The notes beneath the pieces are model-generated. The model worked only from the letters and a program-made list of their open reading frames with translations, did no database searches and had not been told where the DNA came from. Positions 25,749 to 35,154 of a DNA stretch of 64,000 nt are shown here, piece after piece. Source of the DNA: Mesorhizobium sp. Lineage in GTDB: Bacteria > Pseudomonadota > Alphaproteobacteria > Rhizobiales > Rhizobiaceae. Location: positions 60,536-124,535 of the forward strand of contig JAPUFC010000003.1 in the NCBI GenBank assembly GCA_027492275.1, given 5' to 3'. Numbering within the stretch: position 1 is the stretch's first letter; every line of letters begins with the position of its first letter. The position numbers and the translations under genes were made by a program.

Positions 25749-26185
25749 GCCGCCTCTCCCGACTTGCGGTAGGCAAGGACGGTGGTGTCCTTGTAGGCGA
25801 TGAGCAGCGCGTCGTCCGACGCGCGGCGGAGTTCGATGACCATCACGACGTATTCCCGGCCTTTCTTCTGATAGCGCTCGGTCACCTCTCCGGCGACCGT
25901 CAGACGCTCGCCCGCCGTGACCGCACCATGGATCGTCGCGTCGAACTCGTAGTGGATGCGGGCGTTCGGACCGGTGCCCTTCGGGCAGCCGTGCCGATAG
26001 AGTCTGAGCTTGTCGAGATGGACCAGGGTCGGCGGAGCGATCGGACCGTCCACGCCCTGCACGAAAGCGTGGTGGAGCTCGTTCGCGTGGCAGTATTCCC
26101 GGACCACGAATTTGCTCATCGTATAGGCGAGCGGTCCGATCCGGTCCCCCACGTCGAGATCGCTGACATAACCTCCGACTGCCAC
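25745..26185 (-). CDS. MaoC/FAS1-like dehydratase domain protein
   Basis: 146 aa from GTG 26185, preceded by a perfect AGGAGG; a longer start at 26206 lacks such a site. Features: YTMSKFVVREYCHANELHHAFV near the N-terminus, APPTLVHLDKLRLY and the hot-dog strand AGERLTVAGEVTERYQKKG. It resembles the N-terminal FAS1-like half of MaoC hydratases. It is first in the operon with the second MaoC gene and the CoA-transferase, and is divergent from the LysR gene at 26406. Confidence 0.75.
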   Translation of the reverse strand: MAVGGYVSDLDVGDRIGPLAYTMSKFVVREYCHANELHHAFVQGVDGPIAPPTLVHLDKLRLYRHGCPKGTGPNARIHYEFDATIHGAVTAGERLTVAGEVTERYQKKGREYVVMVIELRRASDDALLIAYKDTTVLAYRKSGEAA

Positions 26186-26405
26186 TTGTTTCCTCCTGCT
26201 CGTCACGTGCTTTCGGGTAGCAAACAGGCCGGGTGCGGCGAAGGGCTATCCTGCGAGTAGCAGTTTTTCATGTTTCGCAACGAGATCGCCCTACGGGGCG
26301 GAACGAGGAACGGCGGTCCAGTCGCTCGCGGCTGTGCAGCCGTTGCAAAGAACCGCCTCTCGCGATAGGTCAGCTTTCATATTCCGGGAGATGGGAGGAT
26401 CGCCT

Positions 26406-27314
26406 TTGGAATGGTTGAGAGCGGCGGAACTGTTCGTCGCCGTCGTCCAGCTTGGCAGCCTGTCCGCCGCCGGGCGTCGCGCGGGCGTGTCGCCGGCCAC
26501 GGTATCGCGCATCATCCGCGCGCTCGAGGAAGAGGTCGGCGGCCGTCTTCTCAACCGCACCAGCCGCAAGCTCAACCTGACCGAGGCCGGCGAACTGTAT
26601 TTCAAGCGCGTCGAGCAGATCCTTCTGCAGATCCACGAGGCGAATGACAGCGTCGCGCGCCTGCAGGCGACGCCGCGCGGCACGCTGCGCGTTCATTCGC
26701 GGATGCTGGTCGGCATCCAGTACGTGGTGCCGGCGCTGCCCGAGTTCATGGAGCGCTATCCGGACATCAGCGTCGATTTGACCATGTCGAACTACGCGAT
26801 CGACCTGGTCGCGCAGAACATCGACGTCGATATCCGCATCGGCAAGCTCGAGGATTCCTCCCTGATCGCCCGCAAGCTATGCAATGCCGAAAGGATTGTC
26901 TGCGCGACGCAGACCTATCTCCACAAGTCGCCGCCGCTGCGGCATCCGTCGGACCTGAGCGGGCACAACTGCCTGACCTACCGGCTCAACCTGGGCCGCA
27001 CGATCTGGCGTTTCCTCGATCCGGACGACCAGCTCATCGAGGTGCCGGTCAGCGGCAGTCTGCGCTCGGACAACGGCCCGGCGCTGCTGCACGCGATGCA
27101 GGCCGGGCACGGCGTCGCGATCATGCCCGATTGGGCGGTGCAGAACGAGATCGCGCAGGGCAAGGTGGTGCGCCTCTTTCCGGAATTCGAGGCGAGCCAT
27201 ATCGAGTTCGACAACGGCGTCTACGCCGTCTTTCAGCAGTCGCGGCAGGCGCCCAGCAAGGTGCGTGTCTTCGTCGACTTCATCGCCGGCTATTTCAAGG
27301 AGCGGCTGGGCTGA
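26406..27314 (+). CDS. LysR-family regulator
   Basis: 302 aa from TTG 26406, chosen because GGGAGG lies 7 bp upstream; ATG 26391 is in frame but has no spaced ribosome site. The HTH reads LFVAVVQLGSLSAAGRRAGVSPATVSRIIRALE, followed by RLLNRTSRKLNLTEAGELYF. The effector domain is the short CrgA-type form. It is divergent from the MaoC/CaiB operon over about 220 bp, the classic LysR arrangement, so it probably controls that operon. Confidence 0.88.
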   Translation: MEWLRAAELFVAVVQLGSLSAAGRRAGVSPATVSRIIRALEEEVGGRLLNRTSRKLNLTEAGELYFKRVEQILLQIHEANDSVARLQATPRGTLRVHSRMLVGIQYVVPALPEFMERYPDISVDLTMSNYAIDLVAQNIDVDIRIGKLEDSSLIARKLCNAERIVCATQTYLHKSPPLRHPSDLSGHNCLTYRLNLGRTIWRFLDPDDQLIEVPVSGSLRSDNGPALLHAMQAGHGVAIMPDWAVQNEIAQGKVVRLFPEFEASHIEFDNGVYAVFQQSRQAPSKVRVFVDFIAGYFKERLG

Positions 27315-27321
27315 ACCCTCC

Positions 27322-28263
27322 TCAGCCGGCGAGAATACGGTCCACCTCGGCGCGCTGGGCGGCATCGAGGCGCCATCCGGCCGCGGCGACGTTGGCGTCG
27401 ATCTGTTCGGGCCTCGTGGCGCCCGCGATCACGCTCGATACGGCGTTGAAGGAGAGCAGCCACGCGAACGCCACGTCGAGAAGCGTCTTTCCGTTCGCGG
27501 CCGAGAAGGCCTCCAGCGCCGCAAGCTTCTCCCAGTTCGCATCGGTCATGTAGCGCTCGCCCATCTTCGGCGTGGTCGCCAGGCGCGTGCCGGCGGGCAT
27601 GGCCTCGCCACGCCTGTACTTGCCGGACAGAAGACCGCTCGCCAGCGGGAAGAAGGGGAGCAGCCCGACCCCCATCGCAGCACAGGCCGGGATGAGTTCG
27701 CGCCGCGCACCGGTCTCGAGCAGGCTGAACTCGGCCTGGGTGGAGACGAAACGGGCGAGGCCGTGATGGCGCGAGGTCCAAACCGCGTCCGCAAGCTGCC
27801 ACGCGGCCGCGTTCGACCAGCCGACATAACGGACCTTGCCGGCGCGGACGAGGTCGTCGAAAGCCCGAAGCGTCTCCTCGATCGGCGTCAGCGGGTCGAC
27901 GACGTGGAACTGGTAGAGGTCGATCCAGTCGGTCTTCAGGCGGCGCAGGCTGTCCTCGACGGCCGACATGACGTAGCGCCGCGCCCCACCCTTCAACACG
28001 CCGTCGTCGTCCATCGCCCAACCGACCTTGGTGGCGAGCACGATCTTCTTGCGCCGGTCGCCGAGCGACTGGCCGAGCGCCGTCTCGGAACCGCCGCGAT
28101 TGCCGTAGGAATCGGCCGTGTCGAACAGGGTGATCCCGAGATCGATCGCCCGGTCGACGACTGCGGTGGTGGCGTCGAGGCCGATGCGGCCGCCGAAATT
28201 GTTGCAGCCGAGGCCGACCGCCGAGACGCGCAGGCCGCTCGAACCGAGATTTCTCGTATCCAT
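27322..28263 (-). CDS. Aldo/keto reductase
   Basis: 313 aa. The start MDTRNLGSSGLRVSAVGLGCNNFGG is typical of the AKR family. The tetrad is visible: Asp and Tyr in FDTADSYGNRGGSE, Lys in IVLATKVGW and His in YQFHVVDP. The C-terminal VIAGATRPEQIDANV is the NADPH phosphate-binding region. It is likely a cytoplasmic NADPH-dependent carbonyl reductase. It shares its strand with the GST-like gene 32 bp upstream and converges on the LysR gene. Confidence 0.92.
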   Translation of the reverse strand: MDTRNLGSSGLRVSAVGLGCNNFGGRIGLDATTAVVDRAIDLGITLFDTADSYGNRGGSETALGQSLGDRRKKIVLATKVGWAMDDDGVLKGGARRYVMSAVEDSLRRLKTDWIDLYQFHVVDPLTPIEETLRAFDDLVRAGKVRYVGWSNAAAWQLADAVWTSRHHGLARFVSTQAEFSLLETGARRELIPACAAMGVGLLPFFPLASGLLSGKYRRGEAMPAGTRLATTPKMGERYMTDANWEKLAALEAFSAANGKTLLDVAFAWLLSFNAVSSVIAGATRPEQIDANVAAAGWRLDAAQRAEVDRILAG

Positions 28264-28295
28264 GGGGTGTTCCTTCCCTGAAATGTGATCTGCGC

Positions 28296-28892
28296 TCAGG
28301 CGGGCTCGGTCGCAGCGAAGGCCGGCCGCTCCGAAAGGGTCGGATAGAGCGCCGCGAGCGCGGGATAGCGCAGCAGCCCTTCGAATTCCGGCAGCCGCCG
28401 CTGAAGATAGCCGATGGCGCAGCCGATAGCGATGGTGCCGAGATCCCAGCGCGATCCGATGGACCGCGCGTCGGCCTCGAAGGCGGCCATGGCGCGCACA
28501 GCCTTGGCGAGGTTCCAGTCGATGAACTCCTCCGACTGGCGTTCGGCCGGCCTCAGTCTCTCATTGCGCACGAGGATGCCCGATTCGATCACGGTGTCCG
28601 CATCGGCCACCTCGGTCAGGGCCCGCCACCGCCGCGGACCCCGCGGAAGAAGGGCGGAACCGCCGAACGTGTCGCACAGATACTGGGCGATCACCGGCGA
28701 ATCCCTGAGCGTCGTGCCGTCCTCCAGAACGAGCACCGGAATCTTGCCGACGGGGTTGACCGGAATGACGCCTTCCGGGTTCAGCCGCGGCTGCGACTCC
28801 ACCAGTTCGACCCTGTCCAGCAGGCCGAGTTCGCGGATGACGACCATTACCTTGCGCCCGTAGGGCGACATCCCGTTGGAATAGAGCTGCAT
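28296..28892 (-). CDS. Glutathione S-transferase-like protein
   Basis: 198 aa from ATG 28892, preceded by GGGGGGAA. The thioredoxin-like domain has LYSNGMSPYGRKVMVVIRELG and the cis-Pro/glutathione motif GKIPVLVLEDGTTLRDSPVI. The helical domain ends with PTLSERPAFAATEP. Ser9 in the SPYGRK loop could be the catalytic residue. It probably forms an operon with the downstream aldo/keto reductase. A longer N-terminal extension in frame has no protein character. Confidence 0.88.
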   Translation of the reverse strand: MQLYSNGMSPYGRKVMVVIRELGLLDRVELVESQPRLNPEGVIPVNPVGKIPVLVLEDGTTLRDSPVIAQYLCDTFGGSALLPRGPRRWRALTEVADADTVIESGILVRNERLRPAERQSEEFIDWNLAKAVRAMAAFEADARSIGSRWDLGTIAIGCAIGYLQRRLPEFEGLLRYPALAALYPTLSERPAFAATEPA

Positions 28893-29176
28893 AGATTCCC
28901 CCCGCGCTGCGATGCATGCCCCGTCCGTAGCCCCCGGGCGCGCCAGATGCCATCGGCGATCCAGACAAACAGCTTTGCATGGGCTGAAAGCCGCACCGCA
29001 TTCCGGGCGTCGGCACCGTGCCGGTTTTACTGCCTGCAAGGTCCGGCCGGAAATGGCCGCAGTGCTTGCACGGATCGCAAAACTGGTTTTCGCTGCACCC
29101 GGTATCCCGATTCAACCCGCTCCAATAGTGTCTGCCCCTGGTTGGCCGGAGGAGACCGGCCGAGGGAGGAATCTTC
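28893..29176. promoter_or_regulatory. Divergent control region between the GST-like gene and the ABC importer
   Basis: 284 bp with no gene, lying between oppositely transcribed operons. A good ribosome site (GGAGGAAT, about 29164-29171) precedes the binding-protein gene. I see no convincing sigma-70 boxes or strong palindromes. Confidence 0.4.
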
Positions 29177-30214
29177 ATGGCATACAGGCTTGGACTGACA
29201 GGTTTGGCTCTACTGGTGGGCGCGGCGCTGACGACCGTGCAGACCGCCATGGCACAGGAAAAGGTCGTCATAGCCTCCTTCGGGAGCCTTTGGCAGGAGG
29301 TGCTGGAGACGGCGCTGGAACCGTTCGAGAAGGAAAACAACGTCGAGGTCCGCTTTACCGCGGGCAGTTCGTCCGACAACGTCACCCGCGCGATCGCGGC
29401 CAAGGCCAATCCCGACGTCGACGTGGTGATGGGCGAGGAGATGACCTTCACCCAGGGCATGGCGGCGGGCATCTTCGAGAAACTCGATCCCGCCGTGGTG
29501 ACCAACCTCGCAAAGGTCGCGCCGCAGGCGAAGCTCGGCGACGGCTACGGCGTCGGCACGATCATGCAGAGCATCGGCATGTTCTACAACACCCAGGCCT
29601 ACGAAAAGGCCGGCTGGGCTGCGCCGACCTCCTGGCAGGAGCTCGTCGACCGGAAGCTGTGCCACCGCGTCGGCTACATGCATCCCAACGTCTCGTTCGG
29701 CTACTATGCGCTGATGATGCTGGGCGGCGGCAAGCCGCAGGACATCCCGGCCGGCATAGAGAAGGTGCTGGCGTTCAAGGACTGCATCGAGACCGTGGAC
29801 CCGTCGGGCGCCAAGCATGTCGAGCGCGCCCAACTCGGCGACTTCGACCTCGGCGTCCTCGCCCACCAGCTCGTGATCTCGCTCGCCGATCGGGGCGCGC
29901 CGCTCAAGTTCGTCATCCCGCAGGAGGGCGGCCTGCTGCAGTTCACGACCATGGCCGTCGCCAAGAACGGCCCGAACCCGGCCATGGCGCAGAAAGTGAT
30001 CAACGAGCTCTTGTCCGAGCGCGTCCAGTCGATGCTGGTCGAGAAGTTCAAGGCCAGCCCCGTCAATACGGATGTTTCGGTGCCGGATGCCCTGATCGCG
30101 GCAGGCGCGCCAAACCCGAAGGACGTCTCCTCCTTCATCCTGATCGACGGCAACGTGCTTCAGCCCAATCGCGAGAAGTGGACGCAGCAGTTCGTCCGCG
30201 CGATGGCCGAATAA
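29177..30214 (+). CDS. ABC substrate-binding protein, spermidine/putrescine (PotD) type
   Basis: 345 aa. A Sec signal peptide (LTGLALLVGAALTTVQTAMA, cleaved before QEKVV) precedes a family 1/PotD-like fold: VVIASFGSLWQEVLETALEPF, then NPDVDVVMGEEMTF and GYGVGTIMQSIGMFYNTQAYEKAGW. It collects the substrate in the periplasm for the importer encoded downstream. The ligand could be a polyamine, opine or an iron complex; the sequence does not decide. A terminator separates it from the ATPase gene. Confidence 0.9.
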   Translation: MAYRLGLTGLALLVGAALTTVQTAMAQEKVVIASFGSLWQEVLETALEPFEKENNVEVRFTAGSSSDNVTRAIAAKANPDVDVVMGEEMTFTQGMAAGIFEKLDPAVVTNLAKVAPQAKLGDGYGVGTIMQSIGMFYNTQAYEKAGWAAPTSWQELVDRKLCHRVGYMHPNVSFGYYALMMLGGGKPQDIPAGIEKVLAFKDCIETVDPSGAKHVERAQLGDFDLGVLAHQLVISLADRGAPLKFVIPQEGGLLQFTTMAVAKNGPNPAMAQKVINELLSERVQSMLVEKFKASPVNTDVSVPDALIAAGAPNPKDVSSFILIDGNVLQPNREKWTQQFVRAMAE

Positions 30215-30235
30215 CGCTGGTTCCGACTAGTCTTG

Positions 30236-30265
30236 GCCGCGTCCCGCCCGGGGCGCGGCTTTTTT
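30236..30265 (+). terminator. Intrinsic terminator between binding protein and ATPase genes
   Basis: A 10-bp GC-rich stem (GCCGCGTCCC with GGGGCGCGGC, one G-U), a 4-base loop and six T residues. Inside one transport operon it should act as a partial terminator, keeping binding-protein mRNA more abundant than that of the membrane parts. Confidence 0.85.
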
Positions 30266-30279
30266 CCGGAAGGTTGATC

Positions 30280-31383
30280 GTGACATCCCACGCCCAGTTC
30301 CCGCCCGCAAGCACGACCGACTACCTGACGCTTGACGTCGTCACCAAGCGCTACGGCGGCAAGGCGGTGGTGAAAGGCGTCTCGCTCTCCGTCGCCCGCG
30401 GCGAGGTGCTGACCATCCTCGGACCCTCGGGCTGCGGCAAGACCACGACGCTCAAGATGATCGCCGGCTTCCTCGAGCCCGACGACGGCTCCGTCTCGGT
30501 CGACGGCGCCCGCGTCGACAAGCTGTCCAGCCACCAGCGCGGTGCCGCGATGGTGTTCCAGAACTATGCGCTGTTCCCGCACATGACCGTGCGCCGCAAC
30601 GTCGCCTTCGGTCTGCGCATGCAACGGAAGCCGGCTGCCGAGATCGCCCGCGAGGTGGATGCGATGCTGGCGCGGGTGCGGCTCTCCGAATTCGCCGAGC
30701 GCTATCCGCGCGAACTGTCAGGCGGCCAGCAGCAGCGCGTGGCGCTTGCCCGCGCGCTTATCATCCGGCCCAAGATCCTGCTTCTCGACGAGCCGTTCTC
30801 CAGCCTCGACGCCAAGCTGCGCAAGCAGCTCCGCTCCGAGTTCCTCGAAATCCACCGCAACTTCGGGATCACGTCGGTCTTCGTCACGCACGACCTCGAG
30901 GAAGCCTTCGCCATCTCCGACCGGGTGGCGGTGATGAACACCGGCGTACTCGAGCAGTTCGGCTCTCCGACCGAGATATTCTCCCGGCCGCGGACCCGCT
31001 TCGTCGCCGATTTCGTCGGCCACAAGAACATCTTCACGGGAGAAGCCGTGGCCTCGGCCGATGGTGGCTCCGTGCTCGCCGCAGACGGGCTGAGCATCAG
31101 GCTGCCGGCGGCCGCATCGGGAGAGGTCGATGTGTCGATCCCGGTCCATCGCGTCCGCGTCTCCCGCACTGCCCTGGACACGGGCAATGCCTTCCGCGGC
31201 GATGTCGAGACCGTCGCATATCTGGGACCGGTCGTGCAGACCACCGTGCTCGTCGGCGCGACGCGCATCGAGAGCTACCTCTCGGCTAGTCCGGAGCTTG
31301 AGACGCTGAGGTCCGGCGACAAGGTGGAGATCGGCTGGGACGTGGAGGACGCCGTCGTCATCCCTGGAGCGGGACCCGCATGA
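30280..31383 (+). CDS. ABC transporter ATPase (PotA-like)
   Basis: 367 aa from GTG 30280 behind GGAAGG. Walker A GPSGCGKTTT, Q-loop VFQNYALFPHMTV, signature LSGGQQQR, Walker B ILLLDEPFSSLD and H-loop VFVTHDLEEAF are complete. A C-terminal TOBE domain of about 110 residues ends ETLRSGDKVEIGWDVED. It energises the two permeases that follow and overlaps the first by 4 bp. Longer in-frame extensions to the left run through the binding-protein gene and are rejected. Confidence 0.93.
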   Translation: MTSHAQFPPASTTDYLTLDVVTKRYGGKAVVKGVSLSVARGEVLTILGPSGCGKTTTLKMIAGFLEPDDGSVSVDGARVDKLSSHQRGAAMVFQNYALFPHMTVRRNVAFGLRMQRKPAAEIAREVDAMLARVRLSEFAERYPRELSGGQQQRVALARALIIRPKILLLDEPFSSLDAKLRKQLRSEFLEIHRNFGITSVFVTHDLEEAFAISDRVAVMNTGVLEQFGSPTEIFSRPRTRFVADFVGHKNIFTGEAVASADGGSVLAADGLSIRLPAAASGEVDVSIPVHRVRVSRTALDTGNAFRGDVETVAYLGPVVQTTVLVGATRIESYLSASPELETLRSGDKVEIGWDVEDAVVIPGAGPA

Positions 31384-32222
31384 GCGCGTTCCGCCGACAT
31401 CGCGCCGCCTGGCTTCTGGCACTGCCGCTCCTCGTTTTCCTGACCGTCCTGTTCGTCATCCCGGTCGGGCAGATCATGCTCCTCGGCCTTTTCCCGAAGG
31501 GCGAGGGGCCGACATTCGCCCTTTTCGAGGAGGTGCTGGCCGATCCCTTCTACCACCGCGTGGCTATCCGCACGCTTCGCATCGCGCTTCTCACCACTCT
31601 GCTCAGCCTCGTGCTCGCCTATCCCGTGGCCCTGCACCTGCGCAATGTCGGCTCGCGCTGGCAGTCGGCGATCGTGCTGATCATGGTGTCCCCGCTGCTG
31701 ACCAGCGTCGTCGTCCGCACTCTCGCCTGGGTGGTCCTGCTCTCGAACCGCGGCATCCTCAACCAGGCCTTCGGCGCGATCGGCCTGCCGCCGATGCGGA
31801 TGATCTATGTCGAGGGTGCGGTGGTCGTCGGCCTGACCCACGTCTTCTTCGGCTACATGGTCGTCTCGCTGATGACCTCGATCCGGCGGATCGATGAGAA
31901 CCTCTACGCCGCCGCAGCCAATCTCGGCGCCAGCCGCCTGCGGCAGCATCTCGAGATCACGCTGCCGCTCAGCCTTCCGGGCGTTCTCGCAGGCAGCGTC
32001 CTGGTCTTCATTCTCGCGGCCAGCGCCTATGCGACACCGTCGCTCCTCGGCGGCCTGCGGATCTCGATGCTGGCCGTGGAGGTGTTCAACCAGGCCATCA
32101 CCTACTTCAACTGGCCCGAGGCCGCGGTGATCTCGACGGGCCTCTTCGTTCTCATCGCGGCCGTCGTGTGGATCGCCACGCGGGTCGCCGAAGGCGGCCG
32201 CCGCAAGGTGATCTTCCAATGA
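31380..32222 (+). CDS. ABC permease (PotB-like)
   Basis: 280 aa, six predicted membrane helices starting AAWLLALPLLVFLTVLFVIP. The EAA loop is LYAAAANLGASRLRQHLEI. ATG 31380 overlaps the ATPase stop, and its own stop overlaps the next permease start. Together they form the inner-membrane channel of the importer. Confidence 0.92.
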   Translation: MSAFRRHRAAWLLALPLLVFLTVLFVIPVGQIMLLGLFPKGEGPTFALFEEVLADPFYHRVAIRTLRIALLTTLLSLVLAYPVALHLRNVGSRWQSAIVLIMVSPLLTSVVVRTLAWVVLLSNRGILNQAFGAIGLPPMRMIYVEGAVVVGLTHVFFGYMVVSLMTSIRRIDENLYAAAANLGASRLRQHLEITLPLSLPGVLAGSVLVFILAASAYATPSLLGGLRISMLAVEVFNQAITYFNWPEAAVISTGLFVLIAAVVWIATRVAEGGRRKVIFQ

Positions 32223-33052
32223 ATGCGCTTCGCTTCGAGAAATGGGCGCTGGGCATCTGGACCTCGCTGATCAGCATCTTCATGCTGGGGCCGCTCGCGA
32301 TCATGTTCGCGATCTCGCTGACGTCGAACGGCTACATCAGCTTGCCGACGGAAGGCGTCAGCCTGCGCTGGTACGCCGACATGCTCAGGCAGCGCGTGTT
32401 CCTCGACGCGGCCATGAACAGCATCGTGCTCGCCCTGCAGGCGACACTGACCGCCACCGTGCTCGGCACGCTCGCCGCCATCGCGGTGACGCGCTACCGG
32501 TTCCCCGGCCGCGGCCTCATCCTGCTGCTGGCGGGAGCGCCGCTGTTCGTGCCGCTGGTGATGACGGGACTCGCCATCCTGATCTTCTTCTCGACGCTCG
32601 GCATCGGCGGGCCGGCGATCCGGCTCTATGTCGCGCATGTGTGCCTGACCGTGCCCTACATGGTGCGGATGGTGGCGATCGCGCTGGCTGGCTTCGATTG
32701 GAACCAGGAACTCGCCGCCCGCAATCTCGGCGCCTCGCCCCTGCGCGCCTTCGTGGAAGTGACGCTGCCGCAGATCATGCCCGGCGTGATCGCCGGCGCC
32801 GCCTTCGCCTTCATCATCTCCTTCGACGATGTCGGCGTCTCCATCTTCGTCACCGGCGCGGCCTACAAGACGCTGCCGGTGGAGCTCTACGCCTTTGCGG
32901 CCTTCGACCTGACACCGATGATCGCCGCGCTCGCCGTGACGATGATCGTCTTCTCCGCCGTCTTCGTGCTGCTCATCGAGCGCTTCTTCGGCGTGCAGCG
33001 GGTGTTGGCCGGCGAAGCGCAGACGGCTCCTCGCCGCGACGGCGACGGCTGA
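32219..33052 (+). CDS. ABC permease (PotC-like)
   Basis: 277 aa with six membrane helices. The periplasmic loop SLRWYADMLRQRVFLDA and the EAA loop NQELAARNLGASPLRAFVE are typical of PotC-type subunits. The start overlaps the preceding stop (ATGA). An SDR gene follows after 32 bp and probably belongs to the operon. Confidence 0.92.
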   Translation: MNALRFEKWALGIWTSLISIFMLGPLAIMFAISLTSNGYISLPTEGVSLRWYADMLRQRVFLDAAMNSIVLALQATLTATVLGTLAAIAVTRYRFPGRGLILLLAGAPLFVPLVMTGLAILIFFSTLGIGGPAIRLYVAHVCLTVPYMVRMVAIALAGFDWNQELAARNLGASPLRAFVEVTLPQIMPGVIAGAAFAFIISFDDVGVSIFVTGAAYKTLPVELYAFAAFDLTPMIAALAVTMIVFSAVFVLLIERFFGVQRVLAGEAQTAPRRDGDG

Positions 33053-33084
33053 CCGAAATTCTCACTCTCCATGCAGGACCAGTC

Positions 33085-33831
33085 ATGAACCAGATCGACC
33101 TCAAGAACCGCGTCGCCATCATCACCGGAGGCACCGGCGGTATCGGCCGCTGCACGGTGGAGCGCTTCGTCCAGTCCGGCGCGACGGTGGCGGTCTGGGA
33201 TCTCGACCCGGCCGCGGTCGAGAAGACCGCGGCCGATTTTCCAGGCGCATCGGGCTTCGTAGTCGACGTGACCGACGAGGATTCCGTGAAGAGGGGCGTG
33301 GCCGGCGTCATCGAGCGGCACGGCAAGATCGACATCCTCGTGAATGGGGCCGGCGTCACCAATCCGCGGACCCTGGTGGTCGACTATTCGCTGGCGCTGT
33401 GGCGCAAGATGATGGACGTCAACATGACCGGCACGTTCCTCTGCTCGCGCGAGGTGGTGCCGCACATGCAGAAGGCCGACTACGGACGCATTGTCAATCT
33501 GGGATCCGTGTCGGGCAAGGAGGGCAATCCCTTTTCGTCGGGCTATTCCGCCTCCAAGGCCGCCGTCCATTCCTTCACCAAGTCTCTGGGCAAGGAGCTC
33601 GCCCAGACCGGCATCCGCGTCAACGCGGTCGCGCCCGCCATCATCGCGACGAAGAACCTCTTCCATAGCCAGCCGCCGGAGATGCAGAAGCTCTGGGTTT
33701 CCCGCGTGCCGATGGGCCGTGCCGGCCTTCCGGAGGAGGTCGCGGCGATGATCGCTTGGCTTGCCTCCAAGGACTGCTCGTTCTCCACCGGCGGCATCTT
33801 CGATATTTCCGGCGGCCGCGCGACCTACTGA
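33085..33831 (+). CDS. Short-chain dehydrogenase/reductase
   Basis: 248 aa. It has the cofactor motif TGGTGGIG (about 13-20), NGAG near residue 88, and the catalytic Ser and Tyr-xxx-Lys in NLGSVSG and SGYSASKAAV. The Asp in VWDLDP after strand 2 predicts NAD rather than NADP. It probably oxidises or reduces a hydroxyl on the compound imported by the preceding ABC system. Confidence 0.93.
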   Translation: MNQIDLKNRVAIITGGTGGIGRCTVERFVQSGATVAVWDLDPAAVEKTAADFPGASGFVVDVTDEDSVKRGVAGVIERHGKIDILVNGAGVTNPRTLVVDYSLALWRKMMDVNMTGTFLCSREVVPHMQKADYGRIVNLGSVSGKEGNPFSSGYSASKAAVHSFTKSLGKELAQTGIRVNAVAPAIIATKNLFHSQPPEMQKLWVSRVPMGRAGLPEEVAAMIAWLASKDCSFSTGGIFDISGGRATY

Positions 33832-33835
33832 GCCG

Positions 33836-34996
33836 TCACAGGTCGAGGGCGGCGTAGACCGAGCCTTCGAAGCGTTCGAACAGGTCAAGCACGGCTTTGT
33901 CCGCGAAGGGCAGGATCTGGGTCATCAGCACGCCGGCGACGCCGGCGTCGCGGTCGACCCAGAACCAGGTGTTGGGCAGCCCCGCCCAGGCCAGCGAACC
34001 GGCGCGACGGCCGGTCGGAAGCGTCTCGAAATTGACCATCGTGCCGAGCCCCCAGCCCTTGGCCCTGCCGGGCAGAAGCTCGACGGCATTCGACATGGAC
34101 GGGATCGCCGGATCGAGCTTCGAGACGACCATTCCGGGCGTCCGGTTCTGCGACAGCCGCGCCACCGTCTCAGGCCTGAGCACCTGCCCGCCGCCGGCCC
34201 GGCCGTCGTTCAGGAGCATCCGCAGGAAGGCGAGGTAGTCGCCGGCCGTCGAGTGGATCGTGCCGCCGCCGGAGATGAATTCACGCTCGGCCGGCAGCTT
34301 GCGCTCGAACGGGACGAGCGTTCCATCGGCCTGCCGCGCATAGACCGTCGCCATGCGCGCCAGTTGAGCACCATGCGGGAAATAGGTCGTGTCCTTCATG
34401 CCCAGCGGGCCGAACAGGTGGTCGGCGAACCAGCGGTCGAGCCGCTTGCCGCCGCCCTTCTCGACAGCCTGGCCGACCCAGTCGTGGCTTATGCCGTAGG
34501 ACCAGGCCGAGCCCGGTTCGAACAGCAGCGGCAGATCGAGCGCGGCAAGCCTGGCGGTGCCGCCGGCAGGCGTGCCGGTCGTCTCGACATAACGCAGCAT
34601 GTCGGCGCTCCAGACGTTCTCGGAGAAGCCCGACGTGTGCGACAGCAGATGCGCCAGCGTCATCGGCACCTCCGCGTCACGCATGACCGGGCGACCCGCT
34701 CCGTCGAAGCCGGACAGGATCTGTCGGCGCGCCAGCGCCGGCACGACCTCTCCGATCGGCGTGTCGAGCGGCAATCTGCCGTCCTCGACCAGTTGCATCG
34801 CCGCAATCGAGGTCAGCGCCTTGGTCATCGAGGCGATCCAGAAGATCGTGTCGAAATCGACGTTCCGATCGAGGCCGCCCCGCGCGAAACGGTAGACGAC
34901 ACCGTTTCTGTCGCTGACGCCCGCCACCAGCGAGGGCAGCGCCCCGCCACCGATGGCCGCTCCGAGAAGATCGTCCGTCCTGCGCCAGTTGGCCAT
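33836..34996 (-). CDS. Serine hydrolase of the beta-lactamase class C/esterase family
   Basis: 386 aa from ATG 34996, which has AAAGGAGGGAGG upstream; a start 30 bp earlier is weaker. The catalytic SxxK is ASMTK (Ser56-Lys59), the Tyr element is in WSYGISHDW and the third motif is HSTAGD. It has no signal peptide, so it is more likely a cytoplasmic esterase/lactonase (EstB-like) than a true beta-lactamase. It is convergent with the SDR gene, 4 bp between stops. Confidence 0.9.
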   Translation of the reverse strand: MANWRRTDDLLGAAIGGGALPSLVAGVSDRNGVVYRFARGGLDRNVDFDTIFWIASMTKALTSIAAMQLVEDGRLPLDTPIGEVVPALARRQILSGFDGAGRPVMRDAEVPMTLAHLLSHTSGFSENVWSADMLRYVETTGTPAGGTARLAALDLPLLFEPGSAWSYGISHDWVGQAVEKGGGKRLDRWFADHLFGPLGMKDTTYFPHGAQLARMATVYARQADGTLVPFERKLPAEREFISGGGTIHSTAGDYLAFLRMLLNDGRAGGGQVLRPETVARLSQNRTPGMVVSKLDPAIPSMSNAVELLPGRAKGWGLGTMVNFETLPTGRRAGSLAWAGLPNTWFWVDRDAGVAGVLMTQILPFADKAVLDLFERFEGSVYAALDL

Positions 34997-35154
34997 CGTG
35001 CCTCCCTCCTTTGGATGAGCCGTCATAACAGGCTACGGCCGGCGCATCGCGCCCCCGACGCATCGCGGCGGAGCAAGCAGCTTGCCAGCCGGCGAAACGA
35101 TGGCTCCTGCTTCTTCCTTTATGGTGCGCCCCGAAGGAAGCAGGAGTATCCGGC

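Noticed and set aside
33836..34996. Reading the SxxK hydrolase as an antibiotic-resistance beta-lactamase
   Set aside because: It lacks a signal peptide and sits among catabolic genes, which fits an esterase or lactonase better.
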